A stretch of DNA of 64,000 nt from NCBI RefSeq assembly GCF_003574445.1, contig NZ_KZ984564.1, positions 164,746-228,745 of the forward strand, read 5' to 3'. The number at the start of each line of letters is the position of its first letter. Position 1 is the first letter of the stretch. Shown here piece after piece: positions 15,056-24,227 of the stretch. Both the position numbers and the translations under genes were made by a program. The stretch is from Streptomyces sp. YIM 130001. GTDB lineage: Bacteria > Actinomycetota > Actinomycetes > Streptomycetales > Streptomycetaceae. The notes under the pieces were generated by a model. That model searched no databases and was not told the origin of the DNA. It saw only the letters and a program-made list of their open reading frames with translations.

Positions 15056-18000
15056 TTACGGCGCGGCCGCGTCCACGGCCTTCATGATCCGTTTGTCGGA
15101 GACCGGGTAGGCCGTACCGAGGGCGTGGGCGAAGTAGCTGACCCGCAGCTCCTCGAGCATCCAGCGGATGTCGAGGACCTGCTGGGGGACCGGGCGCCCC
15201 TGCGGCAGCTGCTCGAGCAGCCAGGCGTACTCGTCCTGCATCTCGTGGACCTTCGCCATGCGGCTGGTGTCCCGCTGGGCGTTGGACGGCATCTGCTGCA
15301 GACGGCGGTCCGCGGCCACCAGGTAGCGCATCAGATCCGGGAGGCGGGCGAGGCCTGTGCGGGTCACGAAGCCCGGCCCGACGAGGTCCGCCAACTGGTC
15401 GCGTACGTCGGTGAGATTCGCGAGCAGGACCGGGCTCTTCGTCGACTTCAGGCGGCGCTCGCAGGCCTGCCAGGCGGACAGGACCTCCTTGACGCGGTCC
15501 ACCGCACGGACGGTCACGTCGACGAGGTCGGCGCGGACCTTCTCGTAGAGCTTGCGGTACGACTCCTCGTCCCAGGCCGGGCCGCCGTGGTCGGCGATCA
15601 GTTTGTCGGCGGCCGCGGTGGCGCAGTCCTCGACGAGGGCCTGGACAGAGCCGTGCGGGTTGGCCGAGAGGGTCAGCTTCGCCGCGTTGGAGAGCTTGGA
15701 CGAGGCGAACTTGGCGGGGCTGACCGGGATGTTGAGCAGGATCAGCTTCCGCGTGCCCTGCCACATCGCCTGCCGCTGCTCGGCCTCGGAGTCGAAGAGG
15801 CTGACCGAGACGGTGTCGCCCGCGTCGACCAGGGCCGGGAACGCCTTGACCGGCTGGCCGGCGCGTTTCGTCTCGAAGACCTTGCTGAGGGTGCCGAGCG
15901 TCCAGTCGGTCAGGCCGGTGCGTTCGATCGACTCGCCGCCGGAGCGCTCGGCCGTCGCCGCGGCCGCCTTCGAGATCGCCTGCCGTGCCTTCGGCCGCAG
16001 ACGCAGGCGCAGTGCCTCGAGGTCCTTGTCCTCGGCCACTTTGCGGCGCCGCTCGTCGACGATCCGGAAGGTGATCTTCAAGTGGTCGGGTACGCGGGAC
16101 AGGTCGAAGTCCTCCGCGTCGACCCGCACTCCGACCATCTGCTGCAGCACGCGGGCAAGCGTCGTCGGCAGCGGCTCCTGCAGCGGAACGGCGCGGTCGA
16201 GGAACGCCCGCGCATGGTTCGGGGCCGGCACGTAGTGGCGGCGGATCGGCTTGGGCAGCGAGCGGATCAGCTCCGTCACCACCTGCTCGCGCAGGCCCGG
16301 AATCTGCCAGTCGAAGCCCTCGTCGGTGACCTGGTTGAGGACCTGCAGCGGGATGTGGACGGTCACGCCGTCCGCATCCGCACCCGGCTCGAACTGGTAC
16401 GTCACACGGAACTTGAGGCCGCCCTGGCGCCACGTGTCCGGATAGTCGTCCTTGGTGACGGCCTCGGCCGACTCCCGGATCAGCATCGAGCGCTCGAAGT
16501 CGAGCAGCTCCGGCTCCTCGCGCTGCTGCTTCTTCCACCAGGAGTCGAAGTGCGCGCCGGAGACCACATCGGCCGGCAGCCGCTCGTCGTAGAAGTCGAA
16601 GAGCGTCTCGTCGTCGACCAGGATGTCGCGGCGTCTGGCCCGGTGCTCCAGCTCCTCGACCTCGGTCAGGAGCCGGCGGTTGGCGGCGAAGAACTTGTGG
16701 TGGGTGCGCCAGTCGCCCTCCACCAGGGCGTTGCGGATGAAGAGGTCGCGGCTGACCTCCGCGTCGATCCGGCCGTAGTTGACCTTGCGCGAGGCCACGA
16801 TCGGGACGCCGTACAGCGTCACCTTCTCGTACGCCATGACCGCGGCCATGTCCTTCTCCCAGTGCGGCTCGGAGTAGGTGCGCTTGGTCAGGTGCTCGGC
16901 GAGCGGCTCGATCCACTCCGGCTCGATCTTCGCGTTGACCCGCGCCCACAGGCGCGAGGTCTCCACCAGCTCGGCGGACATGATGAACCGCGGCGGCTTC
17001 TTGAAGAGCGCCGAACCCGGGAAGACGGCGAACTTGGCGCCCCGGGCGCCCAGATACTCGTTCCGCCCGCCGGAGCCCTTGCCGTCGCGGGCGGTGTCCT
17101 TGCCGCTCTCCTTGCCGGTGGTCTTCACGTCCTTCATGCCGACGTGCGACAGCAGACCCGCGAGGAGCGAGACGTGGATCTGCTGGTCCGGCGCTGCGGT
17201 GTCGTCGTTGTTCAGCGAGACGCCCATCTGCTTTGCCACGGTGCGCAGTTGGGTGTAGATGTCCTGCCATTCGCGGATGCGCAGGAAGTTCAGGTACTCC
17301 TGCTTGCACATCCGGCGGAACGACGAGGAGCCGCGCTCCTTCTGCTGCTCGCGCACGTACCGCCAGAGGTTCAGATACGCCAGGAAGTCGCTGGACTCGT
17401 CCTTGAAGCGAGCGTGCTGTTGGTCGGCCTGGGTCTGCTTCTCGGCCGGCCGCTCACGCGGGTCCTGGATGGAAAGGGCCGCGGCGATCACCATGACCTC
17501 GCGCACACAGCCGTTCTTGTCGGCCTCCACGACCATGCGTGCCAGGCGCGGGTCGACGGGGAGCTGGGCGAGCTGGCGGCCCATCGGGGTGAGGCGCTTG
17601 CGTACGTCCTTCTCGCTGGGGTCCAACGCCCCTAGTTCCTGCAGGAGTTGGACACCGTCGCGGATGTTGCGGTGGTCCGGCGGGTCGATGAAGGGGAACT
17701 TCTCGATGTCACCGAGGCCGGCGGCGGTCATCTGCAGGATGACGCTCGCCAGGTTCGTACGGAGGATCTCCGCGTCCGTGTACTCGGGCCGGGCCTCGAA
17801 GTCGTCCTCGCTGTAGAGCCGGATGCAGATGCCGTCCGACGTACGGCCGCAACGGCCCTTGCGCTGGTTGGCGCTGGCCTGGCTGATCGCCTCGATGGGC
17901 AGGCGCTGGACCTTGGTGCGGTGGCTGTAGCGGGAGATGCGGGCGGTGCCCGGATCGATCACGTACTTGATGCCGGGGACGGTCAGGGACGTCTCGGCCA

Positions 18001-19048
18001 CGTTCGTCGCGAGGACGATACGGCGGGTCGTCCCTGCGCCGGGGCGCTGGAAGACGCGGTGCTGCTCGGCGTGGGAGAGGCGGGCGTAGAGAGGGAGCAC
18101 TTCGGTGAACTTGAGGTTCCTCTTGTTGAGCGCGTCCGCCGTGTCGCGGATCTCGCGCTCGCCGGAGAGGAAGACCAGGATGTCGCCCTTGCCCTCGCCC
18201 TGCAGCTCCTCGACGGCCTCCGTGATCGCGGTGATCTGGTCGCGGTCGGCGTCCTCGGAGTCCTCCTCGAGGAGCGGCCGGTAGCGCACCTCGACCGGAT
18301 ACGTACGGCCGCTGACCTCGACGATCGGGGCGTCGCCGAAGTGCCGGGAGAAGCGCTCCGGGTCGATCGTCGCCGAGGTGATGACGACCTTCAGATCCGG
18401 GCGCTTGGGCAGTAGTTGGGCGAGGTAGCCGAGCAGGAAGTCGATGTTCAGGGACCGCTCGTGGGCCTCGTCGATGATGATCGTGTCGTAGGCGCGCAGC
18501 TCGCGGTCCGTCTGGATCTCGGCGAGCAGGATGCCGTCCGTCATCAGCTTCACGTACGTCTTGCCGCTGACCTGGTCGGTGAAGCGGACCTTCCAGCCGA
18601 CCGTCTCGCCGAGCGGCGTGCCCAGCTCCTCCGCGACGCGCTCCGCGACCGTGCGGGCGGCGATACGGCGGGGCTGGGTGTGGCCGATCATGCCGCGTGC
18701 GCCGCGGCCGAGTTCCATACAGATCTTGGGAATCTGCGTGGTCTTTCCGGAGCCGGTCTCGCCCGCGACGATCACCACCTGGTGGTCGCGGATCGCCTCG
18801 AGGATCTCGTCCCGCTTCTGGCTGACCGGCAGTTGCTCCGGGTACGTCACCTCGGGCATGGCAGCGCGCCGCTCGGCCACCCGGGCGGCGGACTTCCCGG
18901 CCTCGGCGGCGATCTCCTCGAGCACGGCCTCGCGCGCCTCCGGCTTGCGGATACGGCGGGAGCCCTCGAGGCGGCGGCCGAGGCGGTGTGCGTCGCGAAG
19001 CGAGGCGTCGTCGAGGAGTCGGGCGACGTCGGCATAGGAAGTAGACAT
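15056..19048 (-). CDS. hrpA: ATP-dependent RNA helicase HrpA (DEAH box)
   Basis: A 1330-residue cytosolic DEAH-box helicase, the usual size for HrpA. Walker A is GETGSGKT at 96-103, the DEAH box is IIIDEAHERS at 193-196, and later helicase motifs are visible as VITSATID, VLATNVAETSLTVPGIKYVIDPG and the QRKGRCGRTSDG motif VI. A winged-helix/ratchet region and the long C-terminal DUF3418-type extension follow. HrpA proteins remodel mRNA and resolve stalled ribosomes. There is a charged insert rich in Gly/Lys near 660-690 (GKESGKDTARDGKGSGG). The start at 19048 opens directly with a conserved-looking N terminus. Confidence 0.96.
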   Translation of the reverse strand: MSTSYADVARLLDDASLRDAHRLGRRLEGSRRIRKPEAREAVLEEIAAEAGKSAARVAERRAAMPEVTYPEQLPVSQKRDEILEAIRDHQVVIVAGETGSGKTTQIPKICMELGRGARGMIGHTQPRRIAARTVAERVAEELGTPLGETVGWKVRFTDQVSGKTYVKLMTDGILLAEIQTDRELRAYDTIIIDEAHERSLNIDFLLGYLAQLLPKRPDLKVVITSATIDPERFSRHFGDAPIVEVSGRTYPVEVRYRPLLEEDSEDADRDQITAITEAVEELQGEGKGDILVFLSGEREIRDTADALNKRNLKFTEVLPLYARLSHAEQHRVFQRPGAGTTRRIVLATNVAETSLTVPGIKYVIDPGTARISRYSHRTKVQRLPIEAISQASANQRKGRCGRTSDGICIRLYSEDDFEARPEYTDAEILRTNLASVILQMTAAGLGDIEKFPFIDPPDHRNIRDGVQLLQELGALDPSEKDVRKRLTPMGRQLAQLPVDPRLARMVVEADKNGCVREVMVIAAALSIQDPRERPAEKQTQADQQHARFKDESSDFLAYLNLWRYVREQQKERGSSSFRRMCKQEYLNFLRIREWQDIYTQLRTVAKQMGVSLNNDDTAAPDQQIHVSLLAGLLSHVGMKDVKTTGKESGKDTARDGKGSGGRNEYLGARGAKFAVFPGSALFKKPPRFIMSAELVETSRLWARVNAKIEPEWIEPLAEHLTKRTYSEPHWEKDMAAVMAYEKVTLYGVPIVASRKVNYGRIDAEVSRDLFIRNALVEGDWRTHHKFFAANRRLLTEVEELEHRARRRDILVDDETLFDFYDERLPADVVSGAHFDSWWKKQQREEPELLDFERSMLIRESAEAVTKDDYPDTWRQGGLKFRVTYQFEPGADADGVTVHIPLQVLNQVTDEGFDWQIPGLREQVVTELIRSLPKPIRRHYVPAPNHARAFLDRAVPLQEPLPTTLARVLQQMVGVRVDAEDFDLSRVPDHLKITFRIVDERRRKVAEDKDLEALRLRLRPKARQAISKAAAATAERSGGESIERTGLTDWTLGTLSKVFETKRAGQPVKAFPALVDAGDTVSVSLFDSEAEQRQAMWQGTRKLILLNIPVSPAKFASSKLSNAAKLTLSANPHGSVQALVEDCATAAADKLIADHGGPAWDEESYRKLYEKVRADLVDVTVRAVDRVKEVLSAWQACERRLKSTKSPVLLANLTDVRDQLADLVGPGFVTRTGLARLPDLMRYLVAADRRLQQMPSNAQRDTSRMAKVHEMQDEYAWLLEQLPQGRPVPQQVLDIRWMLEELRVSYFAHALGTAYPVSDKRIMKAVDAAAP

Positions 19049-19209
19049 ACGGGGTCCAGGATCTCACTGCCGACGAAGGGGTGGCGAACGGTTTTGGCGA
19101 GAGCGGGGCCGGTACCCGCCCTGGCGGCCGGGACCGGCCCGGACGGGCGGTCGTGGACCGGGGGTGGGGTGTGGTCGGTGGCGCGATGCGGTGGTGCAGT
19201 ATGTGGGGC

Positions 19210-19671
19210 ATGTCCCGAGTCCACGCCACCCGCGCCGACCGAGCGGTGATCACGCTGCTCGGTGTGCTGTTCGTGGCGTTGGCGGCGGGGCTCTTCTGCG
19301 GTCCCGCCGGTGCGGCGGAGGCTCGGTCCGGCGTGCAGGTGTCGGACGAGTGGAGGCCCGGCGCCGCACCTACGTCGAGGGGCCCGACAGGTCCCGCGCA
19401 GCGCGCCGACGCGGCCGCTCAGGTGGCCGGCCCCGCCGTGATCGACGACGGCGTCGGCTGTGGCAAGAGCAAGCGCCACGACCGCGACGCCCAGCAGAAC
19501 AACCCCTCGCGCAGCAACCCGGCGGCCGAACTCCTCGCCGCGTTCGCCCACGCCCACGCGGCGACCGACCTCTGCGCCCCGGCGGCCCACGCGCCCGCCC
19601 CGGCCAAGGACCGTGCCCCACCCCCGCTCGAACCGCCGACTCCGGTCTCCCTCTCCGTCCTGCGCGTCTAG
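19210..19671 (+). CDS. Secreted hypothetical protein, first gene of thiol-redox cluster
   Basis: A 153-residue protein with an N-terminal hydrophobic segment (AVITLLGVLFVALAAGLFCGPAGAAEA) that looks like a signal peptide cleaved after GAAEA. The mature part is low-complexity, Ala/Pro rich and has two cysteines and several His, Asn and Gln. I recognise no domain. In-frame ATGs lie at 19186, 19201 and 19210; the last puts the signal peptide closest to the terminus and was chosen without a clear ribosome site. It is 53 bp ahead of a CPVC membrane protein and runs with the DsbA-like and CcdA-like genes, so a role around periplasm-side thiol chemistry is only a guess from context. Confidence 0.6.
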   Translation: MSRVHATRADRAVITLLGVLFVALAAGLFCGPAGAAEARSGVQVSDEWRPGAAPTSRGPTGPAQRADAAAQVAGPAVIDDGVGCGKSKRHDRDAQQNNPSRSNPAAELLAAFAHAHAATDLCAPAAHAPAPAKDRAPPPLEPPTPVSLSVLRV

Positions 19672-19724
19672 GCCTGCCCGTACCTCGACAGGCCACTCAG
19701 ACGTACGGACAGGAGAGACCTCCC

Positions 19725-20288
19725 GTGACCGACCACCGAACGCCCCCAGCCCGGGCGCGCAGCAGCATGCCCGCGCTCGCCCGCGCCGCCCGCCGCGACC
19801 TGCGCCTCGCCCTGCGCGCCCCGGCCGCCTGGCCGTCCGCCCGCTGGGGCGCGGCACTCGGCGCCGCACTGCTCTGCGCGCTGGTCGTGGGGCTGCCCAC
19901 GGCGCTGATCCCCAGCCCGGTCTTCGGCCGGAGCGTCCCGCCGGAGTGGTGGAACCTGCCGGTCCTCGTCGCCACCTCCGTACTGGCGGGCCTGCTGTTC
20001 GCGACCTACGTACGGACCGGTGCCGACCGCGACCGCGCGCCTCGCCGGGAACGTGCCTCGCGTCTGGGCACCGCGGGCGCCGTCCTCTCCTTCCTCGCGG
20101 TCGGCTGCCCCGTGTGCAACAAGCTCGTGCTGCTCGCGCTCGGCACCTCCGGTGCCCTGACGATCTGGGCACCGCTGCAGCCGGCGCTCGCCGTCGTCTC
20201 GCTCGCGCTGCTCGCCGTGGCCGCCGTACGACGGCTGGCCGGCGAGGTCGCCTGCCCGGCGCCGCCCACGGCCGCGACCGCCGCCTGA
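19725..20288 (+). CDS. Integral membrane protein with CPVCNK redox-like motif
   Basis: A 187-residue protein with about four membrane helices (about 43-62, 80-96, 118-140, 147-166). The third helix begins with GCPVCNK, giving C128 and C131 as a CxxC pair at the membrane face. I do not recognise a named family. The GTG at 19725 follows AGGAGAG with suitable spacing. Its place before a DsbA-like thioredoxin and a CcdA-like electron carrier suggests that the CxxC pair passes or receives electrons, but metal binding would also fit. It is likely co-transcribed with the next two genes (65-bp gap, then a GTGA overlap). Confidence 0.7.
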   Translation: MTDHRTPPARARSSMPALARAARRDLRLALRAPAAWPSARWGAALGAALLCALVVGLPTALIPSPVFGRSVPPEWWNLPVLVATSVLAGLLFATYVRTGADRDRAPRRERASRLGTAGAVLSFLAVGCPVCNKLVLLALGTSGALTIWAPLQPALAVVSLALLAVAAVRRLAGEVACPAPPTAATAA

Positions 20289-20353
20289 GCCGTCAGCGAC
20301 CGGCCTGCCCCCCCCTCAGACTCCCTCCGCCTTTCCAGGAGAACGGAACACCG

Positions 20354-21289
20354 ATGTCCGCCAACCCTGCCAAGAAGCCTGCCTCCAAGGCCTCGGCGTC
20401 CTCGAAGCCCCGCCCCTCCGCGAAGCCCCGCCCCTCCGCCGCCGCGCAACGGGCCACGTCCCGCACCAAGGGCGCGGTGTTCGCGGCCGGCACGGTCGTC
20501 GCCGCCGTGCTGCTCGGCACGCTCTCGTACACCGCGACCCGCCCCGACAGCTCCCCGGAGGTGACCTCAGGGGAACCCGCCGCCGACGTCTCCACCGATC
20601 CGGCGGGCGGCGTCCACCCCGAGCTGGAGCAGCTCGCCCGCCGTGACGCCGACGACAAACTCGCGGTGGGCCGCGCGGACGCCCCCGTGGTCCTCGTCGA
20701 GTACGCGGACTTCAAGTGCGGCTTCTGCGGCAAGTTCGCCCGCGACACCGAACCCGCCCTGATCGAGAAGTACGTGGACGACGGCACCCTGCGCATCGAG
20801 TGGCGCAACTTCCCGATCTTCGGCAAGGACTCCCAGACCGCCGCGCGGGCCGCGTGGGCGGCCGGGCAGCAGGACCGGTTCTGGGAGTTCCACGGGGCCG
20901 CGTACGCGAAGGGGGTCAAGGAGAAGGGCTTCTCGAAGGACCGCGTGACCGCCCTCGCCCGCGAGGCCGGGGTGAAGGACCTCGGGCTCTTCGCGCGCGA
21001 TCTCGACAGTGCGGCCTCCGAGCGGGCCGTCGCGAAGGACAGCGACGAGGCGTACGGCCTCGGAGCCACCTCCACGCCGTCCTTCCTGATCAACGGCCGT
21101 CCGCTGGCCGGCGCGCAGCCCGAGGAGGCCTTCACCGCCGCCATCGAGGACGCGAAGACCCGGGCGAAAGCGAAGGCGAAGGCGAAGACGAAGACGAAGG
21201 AGTCCGAGGGTGCCCGGAAGGGCGCCGACGAGCACGACTCCGACGGGAAGACCACCCCCGCCCCGTCCACCACCGGCGGCGCCCCGTGA
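20354..21289 (+). CDS. DsbA-like membrane-anchored thiol-disulfide oxidoreductase
   Basis: A 311-residue protein. The first ~40 residues are basic with duplicated KPRPSA units, then one membrane helix (about 41-58) leaves the rest outside the cell. The thioredoxin-like domain has VEYADFKCGFCGKFARDTEP with active-site C122 and C125 and the cis-proline loop TSTPSF. A charged Lys/Ala/Thr tail closes it. Such DsbA/DsbG-like proteins form or correct disulfides in exported proteins. Its stop overlaps the GTG of the CcdA-like gene, so the two are translationally coupled, which fits CcdA supplying electrons to it. ATG at 20354 follows AGGAGAACGG. Confidence 0.9.
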   Translation: MSANPAKKPASKASASSKPRPSAKPRPSAAAQRATSRTKGAVFAAGTVVAAVLLGTLSYTATRPDSSPEVTSGEPAADVSTDPAGGVHPELEQLARRDADDKLAVGRADAPVVLVEYADFKCGFCGKFARDTEPALIEKYVDDGTLRIEWRNFPIFGKDSQTAARAAWAAGQQDRFWEFHGAAYAKGVKEKGFSKDRVTALAREAGVKDLGLFARDLDSAASERAVAKDSDEAYGLGATSTPSFLINGRPLAGAQPEEAFTAAIEDAKTRAKAKAKAKTKTKESEGARKGADEHDSDGKTTPAPSTTGGAP

Positions 21290-22221
21290 CCGACATCGGC
21301 TACCTGGCCGCCTTCCTCGGTGGCCTGCTCGCCCTGCTCAGCCCGTGCAGCGCCCTCCTGCTGCCTGCCTTCTTCGCCTACTCCATCGACAGCTCGTCCC
21401 GGCTGCTGGCCCGTACCGGCATCTTCTACCTGGGCCTGGCCACCACCCTCGTGCCGCTGGGTGCGGCCGGCAGTTACGCGGGCCGGTTCTTCTACGGCAA
21501 CCGGGATCTGCTCGTCCTCGCCGGCGGCTGGCTGATCGTCGCGCTCGGCGTGCTGCAGATTCTCGGCGGCGGCTTCGCCTCCCGGCGGATGGCCGAACTC
21601 TCCGGCCGTATCCGCCCGACCACCGCCCTGTCGGTGTACGCACTCGGTGCGGTGTACGGCCTGGCCGGTTTCTGCGCGGGCCCGATCCTCGGCAGCGTGC
21701 TCACCGTCGCCGCGGTCAGCGGCTCGCCCGCCTACGGTGGGGCGCTGCTGGCGGTCTACGCCCTCGGCATGGCCGTCCCGCTGTTCCTGCTCGCCGCCCT
21801 GTGGGAACGCTTCGACCTGGGCCGACGCCGCTGGCTGCGCGGCCGCAGCCTCCACGTAGGCCGCCTCGAACTGCACACCACGAGCCTGCTCTCCGGCCTG
21901 TTCTTCATCGCCCTCGGCGCGCTCTTCCTGGCGTACGACGGGACGACGGCACTGCCCGGACTGCTCGACGTGGACGACTCCTTCGCGGTGGAGCAGTGGG
22001 CGCGGGAAGTGGGGGACAGGGTGCCGGACGGCGTCCTCGTCGCGCTGATCGTCCTCGCGGTGGGTGCCGCCTTCGCCTGGCGCCACCTCCGCGGCCGGCC
22101 TTCCGACGAGTCCGCGGCCGAACCGGAACAGCCGGCCGAACCGGAACAGCCGGCCGTACCGGACCGGTCGGACGCCCCGGAACGCGCCTCCACCCCCGAG
22201 CCGTCCCGGGCCGAGGACTGA
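21286..22221 (+). CDS. CcdA/DsbD-type transmembrane electron carrier
   Basis: A 311-residue membrane protein with about six helices over residues 4-230. Two conserved cysteines sit in helices as expected for CcdA: C21 in LLSPCSALLLP and C130 in LAGFCAGPILG. CcdA proteins move reducing equivalents from cytosolic thioredoxin across the membrane to extracytoplasmic thioredoxins. The C-terminal ~50 residues are an acidic Pro/Glu tail with EPEQPA repeated. The GTG at 21286 overlaps the previous stop (GTGA), and a long hairpin directly after the gene closes the operon. Confidence 0.9.
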   Translation: MTDIGYLAAFLGGLLALLSPCSALLLPAFFAYSIDSSSRLLARTGIFYLGLATTLVPLGAAGSYAGRFFYGNRDLLVLAGGWLIVALGVLQILGGGFASRRMAELSGRIRPTTALSVYALGAVYGLAGFCAGPILGSVLTVAAVSGSPAYGGALLAVYALGMAVPLFLLAALWERFDLGRRRWLRGRSLHVGRLELHTTSLLSGLFFIALGALFLAYDGTTALPGLLDVDDSFAVEQWAREVGDRVPDGVLVALIVLAVGAAFAWRHLRGRPSDESAAEPEQPAEPEQPAVPDRSDAPERASTPEPSRAED

Positions 22222-22224
22222 ACA

Positions 22225-22272
22225 GCGGCGGCCGAGTGCCCACGACCGGCCCGGTCGGCACTCGGCCGCCGC
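22225..22272 (+). terminator. Terminator hairpin closing the thiol-redox operon
   Basis: GCGGCGGCCGAGTGCC (22225-22240) pairs perfectly with GGCACTCGGCCGCCGC (22257-22272) around a 16-base loop, three bases after the CcdA-like stop. Confidence 0.85.
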
Positions 22273-22349
22273 AGGTCAGTCCTGGCTGGGGCGCACGGCG
22301 TCCACGCACCCGGGATGTCCGCACCCGCCCGGTGCTCTAACTTTCAGAT

Positions 22350-23405
22350 ATGTCCCATACGCCCGAAGAGTCCCCCGCGTCCCGGGCCGCGCACTGGGCC
22401 GCGTTCAAGAGGTCGCCGTTCCTGCCCGCGACCGTCCTCGTGCTCATCCTCGCCGCGGCCGCGGCGCTCTTCGCCGCCGCGTACACGTACGCCATGGCGA
22501 ATCCCACCCCGCACAACATCCCGACCGCCGTCACCGGCCAGTACGAGCAGCCACGGGGCAAGGAGTTCCTCACCGGGATGGAGAAGGCACTCGACGCGGA
22601 GCTCGACCTGCGCCCGTACGGCTCACGGGCCGAGGCGCGCGAAGCGATCGACGAACAGCGGGTCTACGCCGTACTCGACGTCGCCGGCGACGGCCGCCGC
22701 GTGCACCTCGAAGTGTCCAGTGCCTCCGGGTTCTCGGTGGCCGAGGTGTTCACCCAGGCGGCCTCCCCGGTGAGCCGGGCCACCGGCATCCCGGTCACCG
22801 TCGAGGACCTTCGCCCGCTGCAGAGCGGCGACCCCCGCGGCCTGACCATCTTCTACATCTCGCTCGCCGCGGTGATCATCGGCTTCGTCGGCGCGATCCA
22901 GCTCAGCGTGCACGCCCGCGGCCTCAACCCGGCCGAACGCATCGCCTGCACCGCCGCGTACGCCCTGCTCGGCGGGTTCGCGGTGGCCGCCGTCGTGGAC
23001 TGGGGGCTCGGCGCCGTGGACCTGCCGTTCGTCGAGTCCTGGCTCATCCTCGCGCTGACGATGTTCGCCTGCGGGATGGTCTTCACGATGTTCAACACCT
23101 TCTTCCACCGCTGGTCGATGATCCCGACCTGGGGCCTGCTCGTCCTCCTCGGCAACCCCGCCTCCGGCGGAGCGGTCGCACCCCCGCTGCTGCCCACGGT
23201 CATCGGCCGCCTCGGCCAGTGGCTCCCGCCCGGCGCTTCGGTCAACGCCCAGCACACGGCGGTCTACTTCCAGGGCCACCAGCACGCGTTCCCGTTCCTG
23301 GTCCTCGGGGGCTGGTCCGTACTCGCCGGCGGCCTCTTCTGGTTCTGGCGCCACCGCCACCCGGGCGGCCGCGAACCGGCGGACGCCCCCGCGGCACCTG
23401 CGTGA
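22350..23405 (+). CDS. ABC-2/YhgE-Pip-like multi-pass membrane protein
   Basis: A 351-residue membrane protein: one helix near the N terminus (about 26-48), a ~120-residue extracytoplasmic domain, then five or six helices and a short charged tail. This layout is that of the DUF3533/YhgE and ABC-2 permease group, in which the large loop starts shortly after the first helix (NIPTAVTGQYEQPRGKEF). Substrate is unknown and no ATPase gene is adjacent. The ATG at 22350 has no ribosome site. TAACTT at 22338-22343 lies six bases ahead, so the transcript may be leaderless. It converges on the TetR gene with only 18 bp between. Confidence 0.7.
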   Translation: MSHTPEESPASRAAHWAAFKRSPFLPATVLVLILAAAAALFAAAYTYAMANPTPHNIPTAVTGQYEQPRGKEFLTGMEKALDAELDLRPYGSRAEAREAIDEQRVYAVLDVAGDGRRVHLEVSSASGFSVAEVFTQAASPVSRATGIPVTVEDLRPLQSGDPRGLTIFYISLAAVIIGFVGAIQLSVHARGLNPAERIACTAAYALLGGFAVAAVVDWGLGAVDLPFVESWLILALTMFACGMVFTMFNTFFHRWSMIPTWGLLVLLGNPASGGAVAPPLLPTVIGRLGQWLPPGASVNAQHTAVYFQGHQHAFPFLVLGGWSVLAGGLFWFWRHRHPGGREPADAPAAPA

Positions 23406-23423
23406 CCCTCCCCCTTCAGGGCC

Positions 23424-24113
23424 CTAAGCCCCGGCCGTCACGCCCGCGATGATGAGGTCGATCCCGGCGAGGAACTGCGTGCGGTCGTCGTGCTCGAGAC
23501 CCTGGTCCGCGACCGCTCGAGTGAACGGGTGGTCGTCGGGGCTGAGTTGCTTCCACGCACCCGCCACGGTGTCCAGGTATGCGGTGCGGTCGGCCTCCGG
23601 ATCGAGGGCACGGGCGCGGGCGGCGTTCGCGGCGTTCTGTCCGGCGGCGCCGAGGATGTAGTGCATCAGGGCGGATGTCGCGGTGAACCAGCTGCTCGCG
23701 GGTGCGCCGAGCGCGGACACCTGTCGGCCGGTGGCCTCGAAGATGCGGGTCGTCACCGGGCCGGTGGGGTGGTGGGAGAGCTGGGTGGTGAGTTGGCCGA
23801 TGAGCCACGGGTGCTCCTCGATCGCATCGAAGAGGCCGAGGGCGACATCGTGTATGCCGTCCGGCGATCCGTCCGGGCCCTCGGTGAGCGCGCGGCTGAC
23901 GACGCGGTCCGTGGCCGCGGCCAGGAGCTCGCTCTTGCCGGCCACGTGCCAGTAGATCGCGCCGGGGCCGGTGGCCAGACGTTCACTGAGCGCTCGGAAG
24001 GTCAGTCCGCTCTCGCCCGCCGTGTCCAGCAGGCCGACAGCGGTGTCCACGATCCGCTCACGGGAGAGGGGTTCGGTGCGTCGCTCCGGCTTCTTGCGCG
24101 GGTGAGGTGTCAC
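23424..24113 (-). CDS. TetR-family repressor, divergent from ABM monooxygenase
   Basis: A 229-residue regulator. The N-terminal helix-turn-helix reads LSRERIVDTAVGLLDTAGESGLTFRALSERLATGPGAIYWHVAGKSELLAAATD, typical of TetR with a YWHV recognition helix. The C-terminal ~150 residues form the ligand-binding half. Of the possible starts, the GTG at 24113 puts the basic tail MTPHPRKKPERR directly before the DNA-binding domain; the longer frame reads through the operator region. Two palindromic operators (24133-24171) lie between it and the divergent gene, so it very probably represses both itself and that gene. The ligand is unknown. Confidence 0.9.
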   Translation of the reverse strand: MTPHPRKKPERRTEPLSRERIVDTAVGLLDTAGESGLTFRALSERLATGPGAIYWHVAGKSELLAAATDRVVSRALTEGPDGSPDGIHDVALGLFDAIEEHPWLIGQLTTQLSHHPTGPVTTRIFEATGRQVSALGAPASSWFTATSALMHYILGAAGQNAANAARARALDPEADRTAYLDTVAGAWKQLSPDDHPFTRAVADQGLEHDDRTQFLAGIDLIIAGVTAGA

Positions 24114-24122
24114 GCCGCCATT

Positions 24123-24151
24123 TTGACATGGCTGGAACGTCGTTCCACACT
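24123..24151 (+). promoter_or_regulatory. Candidate promoter of the ABM gene
   Basis: A perfect -35 TTGACA (24123-24128) is followed after 17 bases by CACACT (24146-24151). The first TetR operator occupies the spacer, which would block RNA polymerase when bound. Confidence 0.65.
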
Positions 24152-24171
24152 CTCTCTGGAACGACATTCCA
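24133..24171. promoter_or_regulatory. Two palindromic TetR operators
   Basis: TGGAACGTCGTTCCA (24133-24147) and TGGAACGACATTCCA (24157-24171) are near-perfect 15-bp palindromes whose centres are 24 bp apart. They lie between the divergent TetR and ABM genes. The shared half site is TGGAACG or TGGAATG. Confidence 0.88.
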
Positions 24172-24227
24172 GCGGCGGATCCCGGACTTGTGCCGGACGC
24201 CCGGCCGCGGCACGGAAGGAGAGGGAC

